Assembly: GCA_036245805.1 (NCBI GenBank)
Contig: BTRK01000003.1
Location: forward strand, 39,201,215 to 39,265,214
Direction: 5' to 3'
Source of the DNA: Pristionchus mayeri
Lineage: Eukaryota; Nematoda; Chromadorea; Rhabditida; Neodiplogasteridae
Length of the DNA stretch: 64,000 bases
The translations under genes and the position numbers were made by a program. Shown here piece by piece: positions 24,221-35,559 of the stretch; position 1 is the stretch's first letter; every line of letters begins with the position of its first letter. The notes under the pieces were generated by a model. It worked only from the letters and a program-made list of their open reading frames with translations, was not told the DNA's origin and did no database searches.

Positions 24221-25153
24221 ACGGCGACTCCTAGCCTGATGATACGTTGTTGCAGCTCAAATGTGACTGGCCTTTGATTTAAGCGAATGTTGATTTCTCT
24301 CTTGATTCCGCGCACTATCACCTCATTTTCGATTCTGGACTACATGTGGAATATATTTTTGTATTCAGAGGTTTCTCTCATCTACTTCGACGATTTCCTA
24401 ATCAAACAGAGAAGCTAAGAGATACCATCCGTGTTATTACTATTATAGTTTAAGAACAAAAGCGTAGAGTAAGCAAGGGCAGAGGGAAGTAAAAAAGTTG
24501 AAATAATTGTATACCCAAGCTCTTCTAAGACGTTGGCAAGAACCATTGGAAGATTAGGATGATGCACGATGATCGGTACAAGAAGCGGAAGAAAACACAT
24601 TTTTTATATGAGAGGAATCGCGAGAGAATCGACTACTCGGCGGCAGTGAAAATCAAAATCAACCACCCTCTCTACAAATTTGGGACAAAGTATTTCAAAT
24701 GATGCTCTTTCAAACTGCGTCGTCAGAATTTTGATAACTGTCGTCATCTTCGAGATTCAGAAGGCCAAGCATGATGCTATCACTTTTCGGCAGTCAAATC
24801 GGGAGCATTTAAATGATCGTAACATTGTTTAAATTGAAGATAGAAGGCCGTTCTTTGCTTAGAATGAAAGAGGTGATCCAGGGCTGCAACTTTCATGTTG
24901 ACCATGTCATTCCAAGTTCACGCTCCTGTGCGGGCGGTCGGTCGGACTAAAAATGTCGAAATTTTTCAAATCGGAAAAACCCACAAAAGTTATTATGCGG
25001 AAGTTATAGTCCCTATAGGTGACTAACTTTTTGCCAAAAATCAGACAAATCGTGAAGATGAAAAAAAGAGGGCGCACTTTAGTAGGGTGGTCCCAAAATG
25101 GGTTCCAGACAGAGAAACTTCCAAAGGTTTAATTGGCTGCCATCGGGCTCAAA
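24221..25153. other. Intergenic, no gene recognised
   Basis: No domain, splice structure or element end is seen. The minus-strand frame 24415-24600 has no support. Confidence 0.4.
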
Positions 25154-25155
25154 TA

Positions 25156-26486
25156 CAGGGTGCGAGAAAAGTATGGTGACAAGTCTTTTATGTAATATCT
25201 CGCGAAGTAATGATAGCATAGATTTCTGCTTTCGCCATTGTATGCCTGCGAACAGTACCTCCAACAATTTTATCACAGTTCCCCATCTATCGATTTTGTA
25301 TTTCAGAGCTTTTCGATTTTCAAGTTCGAAAAAATGGGCCCTTGGCCCGCAGCTCATTTTTCTCTTTAATTAATAATAAAAAATCTTCGGATAATAATTC
25401 CCCCGCTTTCTCAACTTGAGTATGGAGAGCAACCATTCCTCTTTAAAGTATGCTTGTTTAGGCGGAAATACGATATCAGGAAACGGAGAAATATGAAAAT
25501 AACTGCATCACACTTTGATACGGAATTATCTTTTTGAAAAATCACATTTTCGAATTTCTTTCTCAGCATCCATATATTGAGATATAAACTTGTATGTTAT
25601 ATGCAAGGACCTAATTATGAATTTTAGTAGCGTCAAACTGAATGAAAACATGGTTTAAACTACTGAACCATACATGAGAAAATATGGCTGAAAACGACAC
25701 TTGGGACAGATTCGAAACTTGTACAGAAGCAGATTCGCTTTCCCAATTTAAACTGAAAGCATATTTGCACTACTGAATGGACGTGTACCATAATACATAC
25801 GTTTATATTTTTCTATCATTCTTATTTGATGGACGCGACATCTTTATTCGAGAAAATTTTTTCGAGGGCCGTTCGTCACAGCTTACTTTTAAATATTTTT
25901 AAGCTGTATAACCAAATCTCCAAATTAAATGGACACATATTTAGACTCGGGCACAAGTGCCCTTCTTAAGAAAAAATAATGGAATGCGCCACCTATTACA
26001 TTGTTGTAATGCGGCATTAAAGGAGGAGTAAAGGCAAACGCGCGCCCGGTTGAAATATGTTTCAATTAGAGGAGAACACTCTTCAAGTCGCATGCTCTCT
26101 CGCTCGTTGCCTGAGCTTTCCCTGATTTGGCTCTCCGCCAACTAAAGATATCTCTGTTCGTAATGGAGATATCAATGTGAAAATTTCGGAGCTTATTATC
26201 GTTGGGGAGATCTAGGCCGTGCATATGAAAGCTTCACGAATTGAATTTTCACTTTGCTCCTCCTTTAAAGAATACGACTCATGCAGTGAGAGAAACATGA
26301 TCGTTTTTCTTCACTAAATTTTTAATAAATTAAATCTCGTAATCTAAAAGAAATATTTGTTTGATACATGAGCGCTAAATAGCTACATAGCTAAGGTACA
26401 TGGTGCAAAAAATTGGGATAAATTAAAACACTGCGCACCAAGTGGGGCTTAATTGAATTGTGTCACAATACTTTTCTCGCACCCTG
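25156..26486. mobile_element. Tc1/mariner-type non-autonomous element with TA duplication
   Basis: 1331 bp flanked by TA (25154-25155 and 26487-26488). The terminal inverted repeats begin CAGGGTGCGAGAAAAGTAT and are followed by GTGACA. No transposase frame survives; the 91-92 aa frames at 25079-25373 are overlapping opposite-strand readings that cross the left end. A TTAA-flanked foldback is nested at 26017-26268. Confidence 0.85.
26017..26268. mobile_element. TTAA-flanked MITE, AGGAGGAGTAAA family (copy 1)
   Basis: TTAA duplications lie at 26017-26020 and 26265-26268. The ends are AGGAGGAGTAAA and its near-complement TTTGCTCCTCCT. The interior (GAGCTTTCCCTGATTTGGCT, AAAATTTCGGAGCTTATTAT) matches the copy at 30807-31059. 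It is nested in the TA-flanked element 25156-26486, so it is the younger of the two. Confidence 0.9.
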
Positions 26487-26488
26487 TA

Positions 26489-27087
26489 CATCCATGATCA
26501 TCCAAAACAACTTTTGAAGTTGTTTCCCCAATTGTTGTAACACTGTAAATGGCCAAAAACTACAGTATGACCTCAAATTCGAAAATCAATATTTTTACCT
26601 TCAACAACCTATGGGATGGGTGCTATTGCACTAAATCGGTTCCAAGTAGTGTAGGAACATCCCTTGAAACGTGTCAAAGAAAGAGGGCACCTGTAAACAT
26701 GATATTTAATGCGAGGAATCTGTGGAAATGCGCAAAACTGTAATTTCGGCCAAAATAGTCGTAGGGTCCCGCCTCATGGCTAGAATTGTAGAGCATGATG
26801 AGCTGAACATTTCATATGTTGAAAGTTAGCTTCTATCTATTCATTGCAGCGCGCTAGAGAAAATGCTTAGAATGCTTAGAATCGTCTTAGAATCAACAAA
26901 GTCATGATATTCCAATGGGTCACAGCACAACTCATGGCATCACAGTGATATTCCGCCCGTTCTCACATATATTTCCCATAACCTTCCCTATTTTCCCATT
27001 CTCTTCCTTCCCCCCAAAGCTTTAACTTTGACTGCCTAAGTACAAATCGATCAGCTTTTCAACCCCTTCTTCCCCATCTCCACTAAG
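26489..27087. other. Intergenic with a fragment of the 34.7-35.4 kb palindrome
   Basis: 26800-26870 matches the inner arm of the palindrome at 34728-35418 (GAGCTGAACATTTCATATGT, CAGCGCGCTAGAGA). No gene is seen; the 64-aa frame at 26549 is unsupported. Confidence 0.45.
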
Positions 27088-27199
27088 GATGGCCATTCAA
27101 CGCGAGGTAACGATTCCGCTATGTCTCTCCCTCCTCGAAATGAGAAATTAGGCTAGGGAGAGGCGGAGCGGAATCGCAACCTCGCATCGAATGGCCATC
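27088..27199. mobile_element. 112-bp palindromic MITE-like hairpin
   Basis: The arm GATGGCCATTC...CGATTCCGCT is mirrored by AGCGGAATCG...GAATGGCCATC, with a second complementary GGGAGAG block inside. No clear target duplication is visible. Confidence 0.7.
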
Positions 27200-28460
27200 T
27201 CTTATCGCTACCCCTCTATCTCCCTCTCTTCCTTTCCTCCCCCCACCCCCACTCACCCTTTCCATCCTTGATGTCTCCGTCGAGGGACGCGAATGTCTGC
27301 ACCTTGAGGAAGGTGACGTCACACGGCTCATTAGGACAATGAAGACACAAACTTGAAAGACACGCGTCGCATGTCTGTTTCCCGCGCTCTCGATTTATTC
27401 GAACCACCAACATTTATTCTATTTTTCAGTGAGAGAGTTACTTAACGGGGGCATCGCGTCGTTAAAGAGGGGGAGAAGCCCTCGTTTCGCGGGCGGAAGG
27501 CGCGCTCGCATAAATAGGCAGGCGAGAGGGCGCGCTCTAACTGCGCCGGGTTAGAGTGAGGGCAGAGGGGAGCGATGCGTGCGTTCAAGGGCTGCCTTAA
27601 CGAGCCGTTCGTCACCCTGCACCTTCGGCAGCAATTTAGAATTATTAGTTATTTCTGAAAACCACGAAAACCAAAAATCAGTTCCACACCTGCTGCATGC
27701 GACTATATAACAATGTCGCAACCCCAGTCTAGCGGGTGTGATCCCTTTCTCGTTTTGATCGATATACCGTCTTCTTTCACCCAGTATGTTGATTCCAAAA
27801 ATGTTGGCCAGAAATCCTCTTAACAAGCGGAAAAGTCATTCTCTAATTTCGTTAATGCAAGAGTTATTCAACACAATTATTATTATTTTCTAAATCGAAT
27901 GCCATCAATATCAGTTTCTCACTTGAATGAGATACTATATGAGTGAATAAAAATAATAACTATTCAAATATTTGTGGTTTTTCTCGCACTTCAATCTTCT
28001 TGCATTTTGGTTGATTGAGCATTTACGAGACCTAAACCAGGGAATAGCTGGTGGGGGTCCACGGATGGCCAAAAATTCAATAATTTCGATACTTTTTCCC
28101 CAAGTTCTGATCGCCCGCAGCTCTAATCAATGAGTACCTCACCATTTGGGAGGGGCTACGACACCACATCTCCAGAAGCTGAAGCTTCAGTCTGCCCATC
28201 AACTGTAGCACAGAGTCTACTATAAAAGAAACGTATTGATCTATTGAGATATTTTCTCACTCCAGTGATTAATCGTTGCACAGCAACACTATTCGTTAGC
28301 GCGGGCCAGTCACAAGGGGAAATATTAAAAATAAATTAACTTTGAGATGTTCTATTAACAGCCACTTTCACGCTCCAAGTATCCATTATCCACTCCGGGT
28401 ATTTGGTTAACTTCGATTCTACCTGCATCACAATATGAGAAGAATCGCGAGAGAATCGAC
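27200..28460. other. Low-repeat intergenic stretch, no gene called
   Basis: It includes a GC-rich patch at 27430-27565 containing CGCATAAATAGGCAGG, which resembles a TATA box, but no downstream coding exon could be recognised. The minus-strand frames 27119-27413 and 27551-27826 lack support. Confidence 0.35.
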
Positions 28461-28506
28461 CATTAGACGCATTAGACCATTAGACCATTAGACCATTAGA
28501 CCACTA
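28461..28506 (+). repeat. Short ATTAGACC microsatellite-like array
   Basis: About five imperfect copies of ATTAGACC lie directly upstream of the segmental duplication copy that begins at 28508. Confidence 0.75.
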
Positions 28507-28507
28507 G

Positions 28508-29060
28508 ACGCGATTCTAAGCAGTTTGGTGGACGTGCGTTTCAAACGATCCACTAAAGTTGATGGTGAACTGTATAATTTACGGCTGCGATTCTGGAGAA
28601 AAAAATTGTTGCTTGCCTACTGATCCAGTGTTTCACTATATCGTCAAAGTTGGTTGTTAGCGCGGTTGTTTGATGATTGGCAGGAATTGTTGTAACAACA
28701 ACAAAAACATTATTTAACTTATGCGCATTGTCTCGGCTGGCAACATGCGCTCGTTCCTGTTCAATTCACATTGCGAATTAAAACTATGTACGTCAACAAG
28801 GAAACTCGGTCATTATTGCCATGACTTGGATGAGAACACCTCTTCTTTTGGCTACCTGAGCTATCCACAGTACGTTCCTTCTGATTCTCCTTATTCCTCC
28901 TTTCGCAGGTGTGATCTGGGGCGGAGTGCGTCAAGAACGAGATGGAGATGACGGGCATCGGAGAGAAGAGGAAGACCATCGAGTGCCAGCAGCCGGGAAA
29001 CAGCCATAAGGTATACGGTAGGCAGGAAGAAAGCGAGTAGGACCGGGGATTACTTGACGG
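28508..29060 (+). repeat. Segmental duplication, intact copy
   Basis: It is homologous to 1-178 plus 1636-2010. This copy lacks the 179-1635 insertion and includes exon 1 and the 5' flank of the membrane-protein gene. Confidence 0.8.
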
Positions 29061-31258
29061 CTCCGTCATTTTCCTCCCTTTTTTCTGCATAGAACTCTGG
29101 CTATATCTACAATTCCAGTAATAATAATAATAGTAATAATAATAATATTAATTCTAATAATAATAAGAATATCTGCTTGCCTCAGGCGGGTCTGTCTCCT
29201 CCCTTCGCGCTCTTTGGACTCGGTCGCAATCCGAACTTTATCGATGTGGCGACGATTGGAGTGCCGAGGGCTGGTGGAACTGCGGGGATGAGACGACACG
29301 AGCAGAAACAGGTGAGAATTTGATTAGTAAATTATTTATGTATCGTTCGCCGCGGCTACTTCACCAAGTTCAGCATCTATACCTTCTAAGATAACGGGAA
29401 TAAGGAGTTTTAGGACAAGGAGGAAGTCGAAAATTCTCCGAATCATATATTTATCAATAGCCAAGGGAAGGTGCGCTGATCATGGGCACAGTCATTGTAT
29501 TTTTTTTGCTAGCAATGTGTCACCAGTATTTCCAAAGAGGGGCGAGGATGGTGTGATGCTACCTGTCAGGTTGCTGTTCCGGCGAAGGCTACGTAGGATG
29601 TGTGTTGCAATGAGTTCTAATTTCATTCTTGGAACTTTTCGGATAAAATACTCATTGTTTCCTGTCAGATTTGGAAGCTCATACGGGGCTGTATCATTGT
29701 TGAACACTACATAGGGTTTAAAGTAAAGTATTCCAAATTCATTGCTGAGTTCTAAAATGACCAGTCCTAATATGATACACCCCCATTTTCTGCTTTGCAG
29801 ATTGTTCCTAACGCGCGCATGATGGCGCAGCCTCCAGGGCATGACAACAAGGCGTGGGTGCTGCGACTGTATCTGACGCCGTCGACGTTGATCTTCTCGT
29901 CGCTCATCGTGATGGCCTCCACGTGCACGATACTGCTTGTCGTCGTGCTCGTGCTGCACTTCAGGGAGAAGAAGGTGAGGAATGAATATTGTTAATTAAT
30001 TAGGTTAATTAGTTAGTTAATTAATTCCGATGATCAAAAGTGAGTAAGAATTTATCTGGTGGGGTATATCCACTTCAGGGAGAAGAAAGTTGGGAATTGC
30101 AGAACTTTCCTAGTAATCTAATGCGATGCTAAAAATCGCTGCAAATGTAGAATCTTTGCATGTTTTTTTTTCAATGGCATGTATCCATCGGGGAAGGATG
30201 GATGCGAGGGAGGGACACCGTACCCACCCGGAGGCAGGATACGGTAGGGGGATGGGCAGGATACGGTAGTAGGAGAGGAAGAAGACACGAGGGGCAACGT
30301 TGAGACGACGTTGAGACGGCCGCATAGGGAGGGCCCATGTAGCACGACTGGTCCATGCGGGGCTTGGTGACACCAGGGGTGCTGGAGCCGCCGCCGGAGC
30401 CGAAGCCGCTCGATCCTCCAGACGATCCGCCGCTGCTGCTGCCTCCCCAGGCGTACTCCTCCTTGGCGTATCCGGATCCTCCACCGCCGGCTCCAGATCC
30501 GGGCGCCCCATGTAGGCGGACTTTTCCATAGTGAAGAGAGAGAAGAGAGGTCGAGACGAGTCGAACTGAGTTTTCCCAGCAGAAATTTAACAAAGATCCG
30601 ATCTTTGCACTGATTTTACCGCCACATGAGCCAGACCTTAAGCAGCCTCGTAATGAGAAAAAGGTGGAAGGGCTGGACTTCTTATGCTTCTAGGGAAGTG
30701 CCGTATTATTATTTGTTTCAAACTCATTGGCGGAGTTCTATTGTTTGCTGGGGATAGTCAGTGACAGTAGGTGATCGCCCGAAACACGTCACCACCTGGG
30801 ACTAGATTAAAGGAGGAGTAAATGCAAACGCGTGCCCGGATGCAATATGTTTCACCCAATGACGCACTCTCTTAAAGTCGCGTGCTATCTCGCCCGCTTC
30901 CCTGAGCTTTCCCTGATCTGGCTCCCAGCCAACTAGCTATAACTCTGTTCGGAATGGAGATATCATTGTGAAAATTTCGGAGCTTATTATCGTTAAGGAG
31001 CACTAGGCAGTGCATACGATAGCTTCAAAAATTTAATATTGAGTTTACTCCTCCTTTAACAAGTGTGGATCCTGTTTGCTCTATTATTCTACCTAATGAC
31101 CTTGAAGAGCATAGAGAGCTATTTTTACGATATTTTTTAACTTTAAAAATAATTCCATTTATATTTGAAAATTAATTCTGATGAGTGATAATTTTCTCCA
31201 GGTGGACCGAGTGGAGCGGGCGGCGCAGTCACATCGATTCCACTTCGACGCCATGTAA
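28942..31258 (+). CDS. Small tail-anchored/single-pass membrane protein, 141 aa (4 exons)
   Basis: Exons: 28942-29010, 29186-29311, 29801-29974 and 31202-31258. All three introns are phase 0, with GTATAC/GTGAGA/GTGAGG donors and CCTCAG/TTGCAG/CTCCAG acceptors. The start is the first ATG after a CTTTCGCAG acceptor (exon from 28909), a likely trans-splice site. An upstream TGA closes the frame. Residues 1-65 are polar with a GLGRNPNFID stretch; residues 94-118 form one hydrophobic segment (LIFSSLIVMAS...LLVVVLVLHF); a short basic tail ends at DAM. I do not recognise the family. The neighbours (an SSQ-like gene inside intron 3 and the convergent MSP-domain gene) suggest a sperm role, by inference only. 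A dead 5' copy lies at 1636-2010. The exon structure is strong, the function unknown. Confidence 0.75.
29118..29170 (+). repeat. TAA/ATT trinucleotide microsatellite in intron 1
   Basis: Imperfect (TAA)n tract between exons 1 and 2 of the membrane-protein gene. An alternative acceptor directly before it (ATTCCAG) would open into stop codons, which favours the acceptor at 29185. Confidence 0.85.
30171..30529 (-). pseudogene. SSQ-like sperm-specific Gly/Ser-rich protein with apparent 1-nt frameshift
   Basis: The ATG at 30529 opens MEKSAYMG, then the frame turns into a low-quality reading. Shifting by one base at the run of four G (plus-strand C at 30506-30509) gives a coherent protein. It is Gly/Ser-rich (GAGGGGSGYAKEEYAWGG and GGSSGFGSGGGSSTPG), followed by VTKPRMDQSCYMGPPYAA. 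Codon choice in the shifted frame is strongly biased (TAC, GCC, AAG, GAG, GGA). Two [SC]-x-YMG motifs on a Gly-rich background resemble the nematode SSQ sperm family. After YAA the sequence holds TACCGTATCCTGCC repeats typical of introns here, so the true 3' end may be spliced (an acceptor near 30139 leads to RFLASH and a stop). It lies antisense in intron 3 of the 28942 gene. It could be a one-base sequencing error or a real pseudogene. Confidence 0.6.
30807..31059. mobile_element. TTAA-flanked MITE, AGGAGGAGTAAA family (copy 2)
   Basis: TTAA lies at 30807-30810 and 31056-31059, with termini AGGAGGAGTAAA and TTTACTCCTCCT. It is similar throughout to 26017-26268. It sits in intron 3 of the membrane-protein gene, upstream of the SSQ-like gene in that gene's own orientation. 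Confidence 0.9.
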
Positions 31259-32270
31259 AGTGTACTACTGTATCATACCGTACTCCGGGTAGAGATTCCC
31301 TCCCTTGTATCCCCCTCGTTACTCCTCCTGTCGTTGCCTGATATCGATTTCTTTCAATTGCGTGACAGAGAGCTGCGTCTCTCTGCCACGGTTTCGAGTG
31401 TCAATGTGCATACTACTGTTAGTCTACATCCGGTTAGAATGTGTATCTATCTGTCTATCACAATCAAATTCCCTCCACTCCCTCCTTCCGACTCTTGAAT
31501 AGTCTGGTGATTCTGTGATAATCATTGATCGAATGTAGACTCGGCCGCGCAAGTTTCGACGATCATTCCACTGATTTCCTTGTCATTTCCACCACTCTTA
31601 TTTTGTTACATGCACGTTTTGCACAAAAGATTCATTCTCATCCTAATATATACGCTCTTCTCTCGTCTAGAAGATTCACAATATCAGTGTAAATGGTTTT
31701 TCTTAATCAATGCCACACACTTGCTAACAATGTAGAATATCGCTTCGCCCTAGGGCTACGTGGACACAGTGATTATGTATACTCGAATAAGCTTTAAGTA
31801 TTGTGATAGTGCGATTGTATATCTTAATTTATTTGCGGTAAAGAAAAGAGCATATTTTTTTCGATTTGTGAAGCACTGAAATCTGCTCTTCTAGATGGTA
31901 TATTATGGGATGGCTGTCGACATCCGAGCAGAGCAGGGTATCATCATTAGAGGTACTGTAGGAGAGATCAGGTATACTGTAGTGAGGGATAATCGACCAA
32001 TGTCTTGATGGTCAGCCAGTTCCTGGTGATCTAGGGGTGCAGAGCTAAGTTAAAAATCCAGTTGTTCTGACTTGTCGATCATGTATTTGTTTCTGTGTCT
32101 AGTCTAATGTATCCCAAATCCCTTTATTATTATGCGCTTAATAGATCACGCGAGAAGGGGTACACAGAAAGAGTCTTTATGATGAGATTCGAGTACGGGG
32201 GAGAAGCAGTAAAGTGAGTGGATGGTGCAATCCTCTCTTCTCTCTGCTCGAATCGCCCCTTCTGCATCGT
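31259..32270. other. Convergent intergenic region between membrane-protein and MSP-domain genes
   Basis: It carries the 3' flanks of both genes. No canonical AATAAA was found in a decisive position. No additional gene is seen. Confidence 0.5.
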
Positions 32271-33598
32271 CTATTGGGCAGTCTTGTCCTCCGATGTGTT
32301 TCCAAGTGTTTTGTCCTGCTTTGTTTAATTGAAACCCGGCGACTCGATGTTTCATCTCGACTACCCTTAGTCCACCACTCACTCCCTTGGCGTTCGATGA
32401 TGATTTCTTCACGCGGACGTTGGCCTTCTTCTTGCCCCCCGCAGCAGCCTTCTTGTCCTCTACCTGAAATAATTATCGATTTATTTACGGAATACGGTAG
32501 TATCCCCGCAATACGGTCCCAAACTACGGTACTCCCGAGACTACCGTACCCTCGATCCTACAGTATCCCTCACCGGTTTCATCTTCGATGCCTTCTCTGC
32601 AGTAAGTGGGATGAAGGCGCTCTTCGCACTCTTGCGCTGTGGCGATTTCTTGTCCTCCGTTGAGGCGCCCTCGGTCTTCGTGCGATTCTTCGACACCTGA
32701 ATCAGGAAAGGAGTACGGTAGTCAGTTAGCGATAGGTCGACACTACCGTAATCCCGGCTACAGTACCCCTACACTCACTCGCACACTTGCTTGTGTCTTC
32801 TTCTTTGGTTCTTCGGTGAAGTGCGCTTGCACGCGCGTCACCCCGTCGGCCACGTTGTCGCCCTTCCAGATTTTGGACAACTGAAGGAGAACCGGGAATT
32901 AGAAGCCGGTAAAAGACGGTTCTGCAGAGCCGAAGCCGGAAAAGAATTCGATCACCCACATCCTTCTTGGAGTTCTTCTCTTCTACGGAGGACACCTGGT
33001 GGAGGAACATCAGAAAGTGTTTATTCTCTTCCGGTCGAGTCTTCGCGGATTGGACAATCTTGAGCTCCTGTAAGAGAAACCAATAGAACCGGGTTTTAGG
33101 ACGCAGGAAATGTTGGTTCTGAGCCGGGAATTACCGTACCACGGAGGCCTTGGGGTCGAGGAATCCGAGCGGTTGCTGCACTTTGAAGACGCTGTTGTCG
33201 GTGCACTTGATCTTATACATCTGCAGAGCCGGGGATTAGCTTGGGTTACTGTAGGAGCCGGAGCCTGACATTATACTAAGTTACGGTATACCTGGATTTT
33301 GGGAGTGGGATTGGTGATGGTGACCGAAGTGATGACAGTGGAGCCCTGAAGTGATGGGTGAGTACCGTCGTAACCCCAGGGGGATACTGAAGGTATCTGG
33401 GTACGGTATCACCTTGGTCCAGGGAAGGTACACGTGGTCCGTAGGTTCAAGTTTCAATTTGAACGGAGGCTCTCCAGGTCGAGTTCCGATTATTGCCTGG
33501 AATGGGTACGGTAAGGGTGTGGGCGTGGTGGTACGGGTTACGGTAGGGGTATGATTGGGGCCAGGTCGGGGAGGGAGAGGGTACCTCATCTTATTCAT
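32271..33598 (-). CDS. MSP-domain protein with long basic C-terminal tail, about 244 aa (9 exons)
   Basis: Exons, 5' to 3': 33598-33542 (end inferred), 33496-33413, 33345-33292, 33220-33140, 33067-32960, 32880-32779, 32696-32574, 32463-32383, 32315-32271. All introns are phase 0. Residues about 30-120 form an MSP/VAP-type immunoglobulin-like domain: LEPTDHVYLPW, a GSTVITSVTITNPTPK strand pair, LGFLDPKASV and a HFLMFLHQ strand. MSP-domain proteins act in nematode sperm as cytoskeletal or signalling proteins or as VAP-like membrane adaptors. After residue 160 comes a Lys/Ser-rich tail ending KTAQ. The start is ATG at 33598. The first intron is only 45 nt and in frame, so read-through would add 15 residues. 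The last intron is short (67 nt); ignoring it gives a poor 80-residue extension. Introns are packed with TACGGTA/TACCGTA heptamers. Domain call firm; N-terminus and role less so. Confidence 0.85.
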
Positions 33599-34727
33599 CC
33601 TGGGCGACTGACCACCCCGCGTGAGAGGACGAGAAATGAATGAGCGGAGGAGGAGGGAGGAGGAGGAGGATGGAGGAGAGAGAGATGAAGTAAACAACTT
33701 GAATATGGGAACGTTTGTGTACATCGTTTGTTAGAGAAGACAGAGAGAAGTGAGAGAGAATGGGAATTGAATAGAGGCGGAGAGTTCAAACTTTGAATGT
33801 TAAATCTATCGTTTTTCTAATAAAAATGTGCTACAGTAATCCAAATTCGATACAGTACCTTCTAAGCCTGCAAGTAAATTCTTCTTTTCAGATTCCGCTC
33901 TCACAGTCTTCGTCGGTTTCTTTCAACGCAGAACATTGAACACGCCCTATTTGATTTGGTGAACATTGTGAGCTCTTGAGGTGGAGATACAGGAGATTAG
34001 AGTGTGCTTAGATTAGAACGTTGAATGGAAGTCAGAACTTTAGTGAGGAGTGGGGAGTTGTAATAGGAAAATAGTGGGCCTACAATTAGAATGAGGTTAC
34101 AATTACAATTAGAATTAGAACGGCTTAGCCAGTGAATGTTGTGTTGATTGATACTCCCCATGCTTTCAAAAGTCATTTGTTTTGTTGCACGAATGAGCTT
34201 ATGAGAGGAATCGGGAGATACTCGATAACTATGAGGTCTGCCGGGACTTAGGAATTCATGATTTTTAAATTGGCTACAAAATTAATAAAAAGTACTTCGA
34301 AACGAGCTCTTTCAAATGGCGTTGACGGATTTCCCGAAAAAAAATTTTTTTCGCCGTGGCATGCTCCGAAAATGGGCGGAGTCTCGATTTTTTCCAAAAA
34401 AATCGATATTTGTCTCAATTTTTCGGCATTTTCCGATAAAGATACGTACAAACTGTCAACAGACGAATGAAAGAGGAGTGTACGAGGAACATTTTTCTCT
34501 CTTTGATTGGGTCGAAAACCCAAAAATTGCATCTCGAGTGCAACTTTAGCGAAGATTTCAAAAAATCTGGAAATACCAAAAAGTTCTGGTTGGCACTATG
34601 CGTGATTTATTATACTTCCTGGGTACTTTCATTTCATATATATTTCATTGGAATCGGATCATGCGTTGTAATGTTGCACTCGTTTAACCAAAAAATTGCG
34701 AACTGTCTTATGCGAAAAAATTGCGAA
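33599..34727. other. Upstream of the MSP-domain gene; no further gene seen
   Basis: The sequence just upstream of the ATG on the minus strand is C/T-rich and includes CGCCCAG, a possible trans-splice acceptor. 34248-34733 has overlapping short frames on both strands (up to 94 aa) with no recognisable domain. Confidence 0.4.
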
Positions 34728-35418
34728 AAATAACCAGGTTTCCGGTGGTAATTGGCCTCAATTCAAAGAGAAATCCTCGTAATACCATGTATGAACAATT
34801 TTCAGAACGTTTTGGAAAGAAAGTAATGCTTCAAATGTAACTTGCTCAATTTTATAATCGAAAAATGCCAAAATACGACACGTAATTCAGAAATTAAGAT
34901 ATCGCAAACTGATTTGCACCAGAATATAGAGAATGAAGAGCTGAACATTTTATCTGTTGAAAGTAAGTTTATATCTTTTCATTGAAGCGCGCTAGACAGC
35001 CTGGAAGTTGGCCAGAAAGAGGCTAGAAACCACCGAGAGCGCGTGCTCTAACCGCCTGGTGCTCTCGCCGCCTGACCTCTCTCTCTGTCCCCTCCCTTTA
35101 CCGCTCTCTCGCGCGCCTCCACCGTCGTTTTCTGCCAACTTCTAGCCTATGCAACGTGCGTGAATGAAAAGATATAAACTTACTTTCAACAGATAAAATG
35201 TTCAGCTCTTCATTCTCTATATTCTGGTGCAAATCAGTTTGCGATATCTTAATTTATGAATTACGTGTCGTATTTCGGCATTTTTCGATTAACAAATTGA
35301 GCAAGTTACATTTGAAGCATTACTTTCTCTCCAAAACGTTCTGAAAATTGTTCCTACATGGTATTACGAGGATTTCTCTTTGAATTGAGGCCAATTACAA
35401 CCGGAAACCTGGTTATTT
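34728..35418. mobile_element. 690-bp palindromic element, AATAACCAGGTTTCCGG termini
   Basis: The arms (34728-34995 and 35150-35418) are near-perfect reverse complements. The core is about 150 bp, rich in GAGAGCGCG and CTCTCTC blocks. A half-arm relative lies at 26800-26870. Confidence 0.85.
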
Positions 35419-35559
35419 GGGTATTCCCAGAAGACTTCGCAAATTCTTCAAATTGAGTCTATGACCAAAAGGACCTAAAAATTACATGGCAATGGAGTGG
35501 AAACATTTTTTTGTGATGTATTAATGCAATTATGATGCAAAAGAACCTAGTTTGCATAT

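Noticed and set aside
32146..32382. Read-through extension of the MSP-domain gene by about 80 residues
   Set aside because: The extension has poor codon choice, and a GTGAGT donor with an AAGCAG acceptor gives a natural short ending (DKTLGNTSEDKTAQ) in phase.
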